This document shows, in pieces, positions 34,801-42,360 of a stretch of 64,000 nucleotides of DNA; the stretch's first letter is position 1; the number at the start of each line of letters is the position of its first letter. Where the stretch lies: positions 930,001-994,000 of the forward strand of contig BDSL01000026.1 in the NCBI GenBank assembly GCA_003116995.1. Direction: 5' to 3'. This DNA comes from Yamagishiella unicocca. Its lineage: Eukaryota; Chlorophyta; Chlorophyceae; Chlamydomonadales; Volvocaceae. The position numbers were made by a program, and so were the translations under genes. Under the pieces are notes generated by a model, which saw only the letters and a program-made list of their open reading frames with translations, was not told where the DNA came from and did no database searches.

Positions 34801-36679
34801 AAGGAGGCGGAGGCAGGGAAGGGGAGGTCGGATATACGGGGAGACGGGTACGACGCGGTCTTGTACGGCGGTGTACGGCGGAGGCCTGCAGGCGGGAGCC
34901 TGGGGGAGGAGCTCGCGACTGATTGCGCTGCTGCCTGCAGGACGCCCAGACTTCCAAGGGGGCGCAAGGCCGGAATTCAACCTCACCACTACGGTAACGG
35001 TCCGTATGCGGCCCTGGGTGGGGCATGGCCTGACAAGTCCCACCCTCCATGTTCCTGCCATCACACCAAGCTCTACAGCATGCATCCTGAAACTCGTGTT
35101 CAAGGCGTGTTGCCGGCCAGCGATCCTTTTCCCTCGTCTCGGTTCCTTGAGGGGGTGTCTCCGGCCCTCCTCACCCTGCCTCCCCGTGGACCTGCCCCGC
35201 CCCCGCCCCCGCCTTCCCTCCCGCATGGACCTCTGAGTCTACTAACTCCCACCCGCCTGCCCACCATAGAAATGCACCAGGCAGCGCGACGGCTGGTAGC
35301 TGGCCAGCAGTGCCGGCACCTCCGCCTTGCGGCAGTAGCGCAGCGGGAAGACAATGGCGGGCCAGTGGCAGTAGCCGGGCATCTGGCAGCGGGGCCGATA
35401 GGGGACATATGGGGACAGGTGGTGACAGATGGGGTCAGAGGGGGGCAGAGGGGGACACAATGAGTTAAGGTGTAGTGGCCAGGCGGGAGGTGGCAGCTGG
35501 CGGTGCAGTGGCAGGTCCGCACGCCACGGTGTGGACATCGGTTGGGTGGGGTCCCCAGTTCGTGTAACAGGAGGGGCCAGCAGGCCTCCCCTGCGAAGAC
35601 CGCCATGCATGTGGCCGCACTCGGCACCCCCAGCCCGCCAACAGATCGCACCTTGATCCACACCCGGCTGCCCTCGGGCCACCGATCGCTACCCCGCTGC
35701 GCCATCAGCTGCTCGTACAACACATAGCTGCCGCTGGCGGTGCCGCTGGATGCGGTGGCATCCGCGATGGTGGGTGCGCTGGTTGCAGCGGTGTCGGAGG
35801 CAACGATGGAGGTGTGGGCGTCAGTGGCGTCCGTGGCGTCAACCGGGGCGCCAGCTTCTGCGGCTTCGTCACGTCCACTGACGCTGGTGACAGGGCCCAC
35901 AGGAGACGCGATTGAGGGCGCCGGAACTGCCGACGGTGCTGCCCATCGGGCTGGGGCGGGATTGGAGGGGAAGGGAGGTGGCGTGTGTGGGTCGTAGGGT
36001 CAACCTCCGGAGGCAACACTTTCCGTGTGGAAAGTCGCTTCTTGTCCTGATACCCGTTCGGGCTGTGCAACGGGAGGAGGGGCCGTGCTCTTGGGCAGAG
36101 AGTGCAGTTGGGGATTAGGAGTTGGAGCAAGCTGGGGTTACAATGCAGGGGCACTCACTCGGCACCCTTCTTCGCACCTGCTGCCGCTCTCTCACTTGGT
36201 GTCAGTTGCGGTGGGGGCGGCGGTGCCAATATCACTGGCTCCAGCGCCAGGCATGGTGGTTCGGAAGGTGGTGGTTGGAAAGCCGGTTGTGGTTGTGGTG
36301 GTGGCGACGGGGAGTCCCATGACTTTTGCACACTGCTCCTGCTACGAGCACGGCCGCGTGGCGGAGCGCGGCCAGAAGAAGGTTTGGCGCGGCAGCGGGT
36401 GCCGGCAAGGGGACGGCCACCGGCTTCCTTATTCGCCACCTTAGCGACGGGTACTCTGCTGCATCGCCGATTTACAGGACACGGAGAAGCTGCTTCAGCC
36501 TTGGGTTCGTCCGGAGTCGGCCTGGCCGCAGCTAAGCGAGGCTTCTTCGTCGGTGGCGGCTGTTTGTTGTCATCCAAAGTGCCAACGAACTGTCGATTAC
36601 GCTTAGCAGGTGGCAAAGAGGCCAAGTGCTGCCGGCTTTGCAAGCGCGTGGTGACCCTCGCGCTCTTCGACTCCGACAT
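16867..36679 (-). CDS. PWWP-PHD-PWWP-PHD-Dam-type DNA N6-adenine methyltransferase-CW protein
   Basis: Model of about 1300 residues. Exons: 36679-36159, 36087-36005, 35950-35652, 35382-35265, 34146-34044, 33767-33587, 33120-32932, (one short exon unresolved), 32248-32001, 31679-31562, 31175-31052, 30482-30197, 29534-29409, 29257-29191, 28692-28628, 24458-24399, 24130-24017, 23908-23775, 21229-21072, 20213-20110, 19648-19464, 18755-18620, 18432-18206, 17128-16867. Phases agree across all joins except around the unresolved exon. The start ATG at 36679 opens a disordered basic segment with PTKKPRL (nuclear signal). Expected role: a nuclear protein that reads histone marks and methylates adenine in DNA. 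Introns hold transposon-like repeats R1/R2 and minisatellites. An intact LINE lies about 210 bp upstream. The last three exons are low complexity and least certain. Two separate genes cannot be excluded, but phase continuity argues for one. Confidence 0.72.
18440..18650. repeat. C-rich CTCC minisatellite in intron
   Basis: Irregular repeats of CCTCCGCCCTCCC and related C-rich units between two C-terminal exons of the methyltransferase gene. All frames through it are artificially open. Confidence 0.8.
18620..20213 (-). other. CW-type zinc finger (three exons)
   Basis: Exon 20213-20110 ends RDNWAQCSACRK. Exon 19648-19464 begins WRIVPYELFRLIDDD and ends TQWTCAQLG. Exon 18755-18620 begins GGSC. 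Joined in phase they give W-x2-C-x2-C-x2-WR-x2-P ... W-x-C ... C, the CW ligand pattern that reads H3K4 methylation in plants and animals. A Gln/Glu-rich insertion of about 35 residues separates the two halves. The last cysteine depends on the less certain third exon. Confidence 0.8.
18768..18866. repeat. (TG)n/(G)n microsatellite
   Basis: Runs of GTGTGTGTG broken by poly-G, just 5' (in transcript sense) of the third CW exon. Confidence 0.9.
20615..21055 (+). repeat. R1-related repeat segment
   Basis: Shares CTTGTCTTTCCTGC, GCGGTTGCTGCTCTTGTCGT and the TGTCCCAGCCCGCC block with 22690-22960, and less closely with 27735-28350. It ends in CATGTAACCGGGTCTTCT about 20-40 bp from the donor at 21071. 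Confidence 0.75.
21300..23700 (+). repeat. R1-type repeat, diverged copy c, in methyltransferase intron
   Basis: Segments of this intron match 26100-28072 in the same order: the block with TGGCAACAGCCA at 21660, the ACTGCGGTGGCGCCAAGC block at 22065, the CGCGCCGCCTCG block at 22270, and the TGTCCCAGCCCGCC block at 22920. No open frame with a known domain. Confidence 0.75.
23925..23967. repeat. 7-bp TTGGGTG tandem repeat
   Basis: About five copies in the intron beside the methyltransferase exon at 23775-23908. Not a telomeric motif for green algae (TTTTAGGG). Confidence 0.85.
24171..24320. repeat. 25-bp minisatellite, six perfect copies
   Basis: Unit GTGGGATGAAACCGCAGGAG plus GGGCA, repeated exactly six times inside the intron 24131-24398. 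No spacers. Confidence 0.95.
25350..26075 (-). repeat. dispersed repeat R2, copy c
   Basis: Reverse complement of the repeat at 34152-35090, sharing the CGTCGTACCCGTCTCCCC, CGCGCCGCTGGGG and GCCGCCGAAGGTCG blocks and the terminal CATCCACGGGTCT. Located in the large methyltransferase intron. Confidence 0.8.
26395..28072 (+). repeat. dispersed repeat R1, copy b (interrupted by R2)
   Basis: 26395-26660 and 27108-28072 are the near-identical reverse complement of 97-1310. The extra 26660-27107 absent from copy a belongs to repeat family R2, so R2 inserted into R1. Confidence 0.85.
26660..27107 (-). repeat. dispersed repeat R2, copy d, nested in R1b
   Basis: Matches 25590-26070 and the reverse complement of 34152-34690. 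Its ends coincide with the break in R1b, marked by ATGT on both sides. Confidence 0.75.
28524..28606. repeat. 19-bp minisatellite
   Basis: About four copies of CGCCTCATCTCACCTCCCC in the large methyltransferase intron, just downstream of the exon at 28628-28692. Confidence 0.9.
28881..29188. repeat. 14-bp C-rich minisatellite, about 21 copies
   Basis: Unit CCCCCCGTCCCTGC fills the intron between exons 29191-29257 and 28628-28692. The transcribed (minus) strand product is G-rich, with a run of five or six G in each unit. Confidence 0.95.
29570..29695. repeat. 16-bp minisatellite
   Basis: About eight copies of GCTGGTGCTGCAGGGG in the intron that splits PHD finger 2. Confidence 0.95.
30015..30200. 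repeat. compound CTGCCTGCCCGCCC minisatellite
   Basis: Higher-order repeats of CTGCCTGCCCGCC and CCACCTGCCCGCCC directly adjoining the donor of exon 30482-30197. This makes the exon's end hard to define by sequence alone. Confidence 0.85.
31052..32248 (-). other. PWWP domain 2 (three exons)
   Basis: Exon 32248-32001 ends GTRLWVK. Exon 31679-31562 gives TPGYCPWPAIVF and TLVHFYG, and exon 31175-31052 gives GEHNHVWLPDDDVAAL. Splits and phases (0, 1, 2) are the same as in PWWP domain 1, and long stretches such as LLASYQP are identical. Confidence 0.87.
32932..33767 (-). other. PHD finger 1 (two exons)
   Basis: Exon 33767-33587 ends KPQCSSCGEIGTQ. Exon 33120-32932 gives VTCRSCRSSFHTLCL and, after an Ala-rich insertion, LWVCGACGRQNE. 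Together these are the C4HC3 zinc ligands of a PHD finger, a histone H3 tail reader. The insertion of about 30 mostly Ala/Gly/Glu residues between the His-Cys pair and the last Cys pair is unusual. Confidence 0.85.
33175..33445. repeat. 12-bp GATTGGGTTGGT tandem array
   Basis: Degenerate array in the intron that splits PHD finger 1. Confidence 0.9.
34044..35950 (-). other. PWWP domain 1 (three exons)
   Basis: Exon 35950-35652 ends in GSRVWIK. Exon 35382-35265 gives MPGYCHWPAIVF and CLVHFYG, and exon 34146-34044 gives GSHNYWWAAESSLTPW. Joined they form the PWWP core (G-x-WV-K...G-Y-x-W-P-A-x-V...V-x-F-F/Y-G...W), known to bind methylated histone lysines and DNA. Intron 34147-35264 contains repeat R2a. 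Confidence 0.85.
34152..35090 (+). repeat. dispersed repeat R2, copy a
   Basis: Begins GGTTCGAGGAAGACCCGTGG and is closely matched by 59768-60247 over its first 490 bp. It lies in the intron splitting PWWP domain 1. Its first bases, read on the minus strand, form the pyrimidine tract 5 bp before the acceptor at 34147. Confidence 0.85.
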
Positions 36680-36890
36680 GCTCACGTTGGCCGCCGGCAA
36701 TGCAGCAGCAAAAGAGTTGCTTGCACCAACCTAGTAGCATACCTGGACGATCCGCGAGCTATTCCAGAACGATGCACCCATATAGCTGGTTTCGTGTCCG
36801 GACATCCTCTCCTGCAGGTATGGGCCCCAATTATAGCAAATGAATCACTCAAACGTGAATAATTGTTAATATTAAACGGCTTGCATGCTC
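36680..36890. promoter_or_regulatory. upstream region of the methyltransferase gene
   Basis: Only about 210 bp separate the start codon at 36679 from the 3' end of a LINE on the same strand, so the native promoter is either very compact or was displaced by the insertion. No core motif identified. Confidence 0.4.
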
Positions 36891-37266
36891 AAGAATGCGA
36901 GTATTACAAGGGAGCCAGAACGGCTCAAGCGCGGAAGCGCAACCAGGCGGGCCCGATGGGCCAGACCACGACACAGGTCACTGGGCAAAAGAGCCCGCCC
37001 TCACCGGCCGGGAAGGGGCAAAAGCCGAAGGCAGCCAAACACGAGGACACGGAGAAGGCAATACGCACAACTCAAAGCACGGGGAGGAGAACAAGCGCGT
37101 CCAGAAAACACGAACCACCTGCACCAAGCCAGCAGCGAGACGCGAGGAACGCGGCCCGGCAAAACGGGGGCCCCAAGCCCCAGATCCCAAAAGCACCCAC
37201 AAAAGACAGCAGAGCGGGGGCCCAAGGCCCCATAACCCAAAACACGCCCAGAAAACCGCACCCGAG

Positions 37267-40200
37267 TCAACCGTCGGGCCACTCCTCGGCACCCGGGCGG
37301 CCCGTGAAGACCACCTCCCCCGCAGGCGAGGCGGCGAGGAAGGGGTGATCGGACGGGATGGCCCCCCACCCGCGGGGGGCCAGCCCCAGCTCGGCAAACG
37401 CACTGAGGCGGGCCCAGAAGTCGGTCGTCACCGCTGCGCACACCCGCACCACCGGCATGCGCCCCCCGGGGGCCCCAACCTGCACCCGAAAAAGGAGGCG
37501 GAGCCCCAAGCCCAAAGCCGCGACGGCCGCCAAGCACACCACATCCCAAACAAGCGGGTGCACCCCCAAAGGGGGCCGACCCAGCCATAAATGCTGCGGG
37601 AGCAAGACAACCGCGCCCCCCATCGCCTCCACAAGCTCGTCGCGCAGCGATAAGGCCACCACACACTCCCAGAAGTGGTGGCGCCGGCGGCCCGTGGCCA
37701 TGGACACTCCGCACGGGCAGGGGTTCGTGGGCGACCCCCGCGCCAGGAGGGCCGCGTGCATGGGGAAGCCATGGAAGCCGTTAATGGCGAGCCGCCAGAG
37801 GGGCTCCTTGTGCATGTTGTCCCAGCGAAGACGCCAGAGGCGCACCAGAGTGGCCTGAAACTCCCGGAGGGTGGAGGCCAGGGCCGCCGGGGGGAGGGGA
37901 GCCTCCCAGGCCTCCTGAAGGAAGGCCGTATGCTTAGCCGCCAGAGCAGCGAAGGCTGGGCCCAGCTGCAGGATGGTAGCCGACTTGACGGTGAGGGAGA
38001 CAAGGGGGATGGCCGAGGGGCCCACCCGCCAGCCGACACAGCGGGCCAGGCGGCCCCAGGCGTCCGCAGCGGGGGGGGCGGCAGCCGCGCCCCCCGGGGC
38101 CGCCAGAACGAGGAGGGCCGCGAGGGCCCAGGTGGCGGGAAGGCGGGCAACGAGGGCGTCGACACGGGCCAGGCCCGCGGCCCCATCCCGCATCGAGGCC
38201 GGGACGGGGTGGGCGGGGGAGAGGCGGAGGACGTCGCGGAGGACGTCGTGCCGCAGGTACTCGGTACAGCGCATGGCGGGGGGCCCCCCGGCGGCGGCGA
38301 CAGCGAGGGCCGTCCGGACCCGGCCCAGGGCATTGTAGCACTGGACGGCGACACCCACGGTATCCAGCCCACGCAGTTGGGCTAGGTCGGGGAAGTCGGC
38401 CTCCAGGCCCCGGCCGGCGGCGTCGACCAGGAGGGGGTTGCCCCAGAGGGGCGCCGAGAAGCACCAGGGTCCCGGGGCGGCCAGGGTGGGGTCCAGGATG
38501 GTGACGGGCGGGAGATGGGCGAGCGCCGTAATCAGCTGGGCGAGGGCCGGGGAGCCCCGTGGGAGGGGCCGGCCGAGCACCAGCGGGGCGGCGGTGGTGC
38601 GGGCGTCGCCGTGGGGGGGCAGGAGGCACAGGGGGTGGGCCGCGGGGTGGCCGTGGCGCAGGAGGGCGAGGAGGAGCTGGGGCCACTGGGGGCCGGACGG
38701 CAGGAGGCCACACGCGCCGGCCAGGCCCCGCACGGCCAGGACGGCGTGGCGGGCCCGTACGTGGGCTTCGAGAGGGAGGAGGCCGAAGCCGCCGGCGGAG
38801 GGGGGCAGGGCGAGGTAGAGCAGGCCGGCTCCGGCAGGTACACGGTTGGCGCGGGCCTGATGCGCGGCGGGGGTGCAGCGGCGGTCGACGAAGGCGGCGG
38901 TGGTGGCCTGAAGGGCCGCCCGCAGGCCGGGGGGGGGGAGGCCGACGAACTCCATGTGGTAGAGGACACGGCTGAGGGCATAGCCCGAGGCGGCGAAGGC
39001 GCGGCCGAAGGCGGAGAGGGGCAAGGTGGCAGCACGCTGCAGACGGCTGTAGACCCGGTCGAGGTCCACAGGGTACGGTCCAGGGGCGCCAGCGGTGAAG
39101 GTGATGCCGAGGGTGGAGGCGGAGGGGACGACAGCGAGGCGGGGCACCAGGCCGGCGTCGGGGGCGGCCAGGGGGGCAGCCGCGGCCACCGGGGCGGGGG
39201 GGAGGGGAGGGGCACTGGCGGCCGTGGGGCAGGCGGGGGGCGGGGCGGCGGCAGGGCTGGCTCGGGGGCCACCGGGCAGGGGCAGGAGCTTCACTTTGCG
39301 GAGGTTAAGCTGCTGGCCCGACGCGGCGTGGAAGGTGTCCATGGCCGCCAGGAAGCGGGGGACATCCGCAGCATCCCGGAGGAGGGGGGTGCAGTCGTCC
39401 GCGTACTGGGAGGCGGTGAGGCGGAGGTCGGCGAGGGAGATGCCGATGGCTTCGTGTTGCAGCCAGGAAAGGAGGGCCTGGCCGGGAGCGAGGTAGAGGA
39501 GGGGCGCAGCCGGGCATCCCTGTCGAACGCCGGCAGTGATGGGCACCCAACCTGACAGGTGGCCGTTGACGAGGGCGGCAGAGCGGGTGCCCTGCAGCAG
39601 GCGTCGCACCCAGGCAAGGCAGCCAGGGCCCACACCCAGGGCATCCAGGCATTCCAGGAGGAAGACGCGGTCCACCGTGTCATAGGCCTTCTGGAAGTCC
39701 AGGAACACCACCGCACAGGAGCGAGACTCCGCGCGGAGGAGGGCGGGGAGGAGTTGGAGGAGCAGGACGGAGTCCGAGATGCGCCGGTGCTGCAGGAAGG
39801 CCGTCTGCACTGGGTCGATCGTATCCCCGAGGACGGGGAGAAGGCGGCGGGCCAGGACCCGGGCCAGGGTCCGGTAGTCGGTGTCCAAGAGGGTGATGGG
39901 GCGGTAGTTGGCGGGGAGGGTGGGGTCCTGGTCCTTGAAGAAGGAGGTGATGACCCCGTCCAGGAAGCCGGCGGGGGCACGGTCGGTGGCGGCAAAGGCA
40001 GTGAAGACGGCGGCGAGGACGGGGGCAAGGGTCGGGGCGTAGTGTTGGTAGAGCTCGGTGGGGAGGCTGTCTGCGCCCGGGGACCGGCCGGGGGGGGCGG
40101 TGTGGATCGCAGCCAGCACCTCTGCCTGGGTAACGACGGGGGCGCCCAGGGCGTCCACTGCGGCGGGGGGGCAGCGGCGTCCCAGCGCACGGAGGGCCTG

Positions 40201-42360
40201 CAGAACCCGTTGGCGGGCCCGCGGGTCGCCCGCAGGGGCCGTGCAGATGCGCTGCCAGAAGGCCGCGACGATGGAGGGGAGCTCCTGTGGGTCGGCGCTG
40301 ACGGAGCCGTCCGGGCGCTGGAGGGCGGGGATGGTGCGACAGGCCGCGGGTGGGCGGAGGTGGCGGGTGATGGTGGGGGAGGGCCGTTCACCGGTGCGAA
40401 GCCACGTGTGGCGGGTCCGGCGGGCGACACCAGCGGTGGCACGTTGGGCGGCGGCCGCTTCGGCAGAGCGGGCCACGATGGCGGCGGGGAGGGCCGCCGG
40501 CTGTCCCGCCTCAACCGCGGCCAGGGCGGCCTCAGCAGCCGCCCCGGCGGCCGCTTCGACCCCAACCGACCAGGTCCGCCGGGCGCGGGCGACGAGGTTG
40601 AGGCGGGCTGCAGAGACACGGAGGGCCCGTTTGAAGCCCGGCCACCAGTCGAGGAGGTGGGCGGGGGCGGTGGGGGCCGCCGCCACCGCGGCGGCCAGCC
40701 AGGTGCCAAGTTGCTGCTGCAGGTCGGCATGGTCGAGGAAGTGGAGCCGGGTCTCACGTAGGCCGGGGCCGGGGGGCTGGGAGCCAAGGGCAGGGAGGAG
40801 GTGGGTGACGACCAGGCGGTGGTCCGAGGGGGGCCCAGGGGCGACGAAGGCGGCACGGACGGAGGCCGCCAGCTGCGGGGAGGCCAGGAGGCGGTCGATG
40901 CGGGAGGCGCCGGAGGGATGGAAGTAGGTGTAGGAGCGGCGAGAGGGGTGGGCGCGGCGAAACACATCCACGAGGCCGGGGCAGGCAGCGGTGAAAGCGG
41001 AGGAGGTGAGGACATCGGCCGGACGTCCTGCGGCCGCTAGGCAGTCCAGGGCGGGGTCGACCACGAAGTTGAAGTCGGCCGCCCAGATGTGGTGGCCGGG
41101 GAGGGCGGCGACGGGGCGGAGGGACTGGTGGATGAAGGCGCGTTGGGCTGCCGCGAGGCTGGAGGGCAGGTAGGCGGTGAGGAGGGTGAAGGCGTGGCCG
41201 CCCCACAGGACGGGGAGGTGGAGGAGGCGGCCGTCGGGGGACACGGTGAGGGCGGGCGCGGGGCCGGGGAAGGAAAGGGCTCCAGAGGCCACCAGGGAGA
41301 GGCGGACGAGGATGGCGACGCCCCCCCGGCATGCAGACGGTGCGGGATTCCACCAGGAGACCCACTGACCCAGGTGCAGCGCCCGGGAGACGTCGTGGAG
41401 GCCAGCACGTGCAAGGGGGACCGCCGCCGCTGTGACGTGGGTCTCCTGCAGGCAGATGACGTCCAGCGACTGCCGGGCCCAGCAGCGGAGGAGGGCCGCG
41501 AGCCGCGGCGAGTGGCCACTGGGGGCCGAGCCGAGAAAACCCCGGATGTTGTGCGACCCGATCCGGAGGGGGCGAGAGCCGGGCCGGGCGCCATGGTGCT
41601 GGCGCACCATTAGTGCATGAAGCCTCCCAGGACGCCGTCGTAGCGGACGACATCGACCCAGGCGGGCGGGGGGGGGCGCGGGGGGCGGGGGCGGCGGTGG
41701 CGGAGCGGTCGCCAGGCCGGGGGCGTCGAGGACAGCGCCCATGTCCACCTCATCGTCGAGGAGGGCGCCGGGCAGGTAGGCGAGGCGAGGGCGCTGGCGC
41801 CGCTGCGAGGCCTCCGGATCAGCGGGCGGGTCCAGGGGGTGGCCACGGGTGTCAGCCGCCGCAGGGGGGGGGGGCGGCGGGAGGGGCGAGGGAGAGGCCC
41901 GCGGGAGCCCGGGGGGCCGGGGTCCCCGCCGCAGAGGCCACGCCAGCACCGGTGGAGGTGTCGGGGCCGGCAGGGGCGGGGAGGGCAGGGGGCGCAAGCG
42001 GCGTCGGGGGCTCGGCCAGCTGCAGCTGCAGCTGTGCACCCTCCACGCACTGGGCCACCATCGGCCCGGGGGCGGCAGGGGCGGCAGGACCGCCGGAGCC
42101 GCTGGGGCCGCGGGAGCCGCTGGGGCCGTGGGAGCCGCTGGGGCCGCCGGAGCCGCTGGGGCCGCCGGAGCCGCTGGGGCCGTGGGAGCCGCTGGGGCCG
42201 CCGGAGCCGCTGGGGCCGCCGGAGCCGCTGGGGTCACCAGAGCCAAGGGGGCCACCAGAGCCGCTGGGGCCACCAGAGCCACTGGGGCCACCGGAGCCGC
42301 TGGGGTTACCCGCGGCCCCGGGGCGAGCCGGGGTGGCCACCGGGGCACGAGGGTCAACAC
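37267..42360 (-). CDS. LINE-A endonuclease/reverse transcriptase, intact
   Basis: 1697 codons without interruption. Residues 1-250 are Ala/Pro-rich and partly encoded by a 15-bp tandem repeat. An APE-type endonuclease follows from about residue 265 (IGSHNIRGFLG, ICLQETHV, GGVAILVRLSL) to SDHRLVVTHLLP near 513. The reverse transcriptase carries LPANYRPITLLDTDYRTLA near 820, VVFLDFQKAYDTVD, GVRQGCPAAPLLY and the active site SQYADDCT near residue 987. A C-terminal zinc knuckle (CPCGVSMATGRRRHHFWEC) sits near 1550. This protein makes and inserts cDNA copies of its own RNA. All catalytic motifs seem present, so a recently active copy is plausible. The true start could be any of several Met codons in the repeat region. 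Confidence 0.92.
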   Translation of the reverse strand: MLTLVPRWPPRLAPGPRVTPAAPVAPVALVAPAALVAPLALVTPAAPAAPAAPAAPAAPTAPAAPAAPAAPAAPAAPTAPAAPAAPAAPAVLPPLPPPGRWWPSAWRVHSCSCSWPSPRRRLRPLPSPPLPAPTPPPVLAWPLRRGPRPPGLPRASPSPLPPPPPPAAADTRGHPLDPPADPEASQRRQRPRLAYLPGALLDDEVDMGAVLDAPGLATAPPPPPPPPAPPPARLGRCRPLRRRPGRLHALMVRQHHGARPGSRPLRIGSHNIRGFLGSAPSGHSPRLAALLRCWARQSLDVICLQETHVTAAAVPLARAGLHDVSRALHLGQWVSWWNPAPSACRGGVAILVRLSLVASGALSFPGPAPALTVSPDGRLLHLPVLWGGHAFTLLTAYLPSSLAAAQRAFIHQSLRPVAALPGHHIWAADFNFVVDPALDCLAAAGRPADVLTSSAFTAACPGLVDVFRRAHPSRRSYTYFHPSGASRIDRLLASPQLAASVRAAFVAPGPPSDHRLVVTHLLPALGSQPPGPGLRETRLHFLDHADLQQQLGTWLAAAVAAAPTAPAHLLDWWPGFKRALRVSAARLNLVARARRTWSVGVEAAAGAAAEAALAAVEAGQPAALPAAIVARSAEAAAAQRATAGVARRTRHTWLRTGERPSPTITRHLRPPAACRTIPALQRPDGSVSADPQELPSIVAAFWQRICTAPAGDPRARQRVLQALRALGRRCPPAAVDALGAPVVTQAEVLAAIHTAPPGRSPGADSLPTELYQHYAPTLAPVLAAVFTAFAATDRAPAGFLDGVITSFFKDQDPTLPANYRPITLLDTDYRTLARVLARRLLPVLGDTIDPVQTAFLQHRRISDSVLLLQLLPALLRAESRSCAVVFLDFQKAYDTVDRVFLLECLDALGVGPGCLAWVRRLLQGTRSAALVNGHLSGWVPITAGVRQGCPAAPLLYLAPGQALLSWLQHEAIGISLADLRLTASQYADDCTPLLRDAADVPRFLAAMDTFHAASGQQLNLRKVKLLPLPGGPRASPAAAPPPACPTAASAPPLPPAPVAAAAPLAAPDAGLVPRLAVVPSASTLGITFTAGAPGPYPVDLDRVYSRLQRAATLPLSAFGRAFAASGYALSRVLYHMEFVGLPPPGLRAALQATTAAFVDRRCTPAAHQARANRVPAGAGLLYLALPPSAGGFGLLPLEAHVRARHAVLAVRGLAGACGLLPSGPQWPQLLLALLRHGHPAAHPLCLLPPHGDARTTAAPLVLGRPLPRGSPALAQLITALAHLPPVTILDPTLAAPGPWCFSAPLWGNPLLVDAAGRGLEADFPDLAQLRGLDTVGVAVQCYNALGRVRTALAVAAAGGPPAMRCTEYLRHDVLRDVLRLSPAHPVPASMRDGAAGLARVDALVARLPATWALAALLVLAAPGGAAAAPPAADAWGRLARCVGWRVGPSAIPLVSLTVKSATILQLGPAFAALAAKHTAFLQEAWEAPLPPAALASTLREFQATLVRLWRLRWDNMHKEPLWRLAINGFHGFPMHAALLARGSPTNPCPCGVSMATGRRRHHFWECVVALSLRDELVEAMGGAVVLLPQHLWLGRPPLGVHPLVWDVVCLAAVAALGLGLRLLFRVQVGAPGGRMPVVRVCAAVTTDFWARLSAFAELGLAPRGWGAIPSDHPFLAASPAGEVVFTGRPGAEEWPDG
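42083..42310. repeat. 15-bp GCCGCTGGGGCC-type minisatellite in LINE-A
   Basis: Repeats of GGAGCCGCTGGGGCC encode the Ala/Pro-rich N-terminus of the LINE ORF. They are in frame (multiples of 3), so copy changes do not break the ORF. Confidence 0.9.

Larger units (their letters stand above)
36891..42360 (-). mobile_element. LINE-A: non-LTR retrotransposon with intact ORF
   Basis: The 3' terminus at 36891 is defined by the second copy at 9066-9498. The element covers the 1697-codon ORF plus an approximately 375-bp 3' UTR. The 5' end is not resolved and may extend beyond 42360. The domain order (APE endonuclease, RT, C-terminal zinc knuckle) and sequence resemble the L1-type LINEs of plants and green algae. 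Confidence 0.9.
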
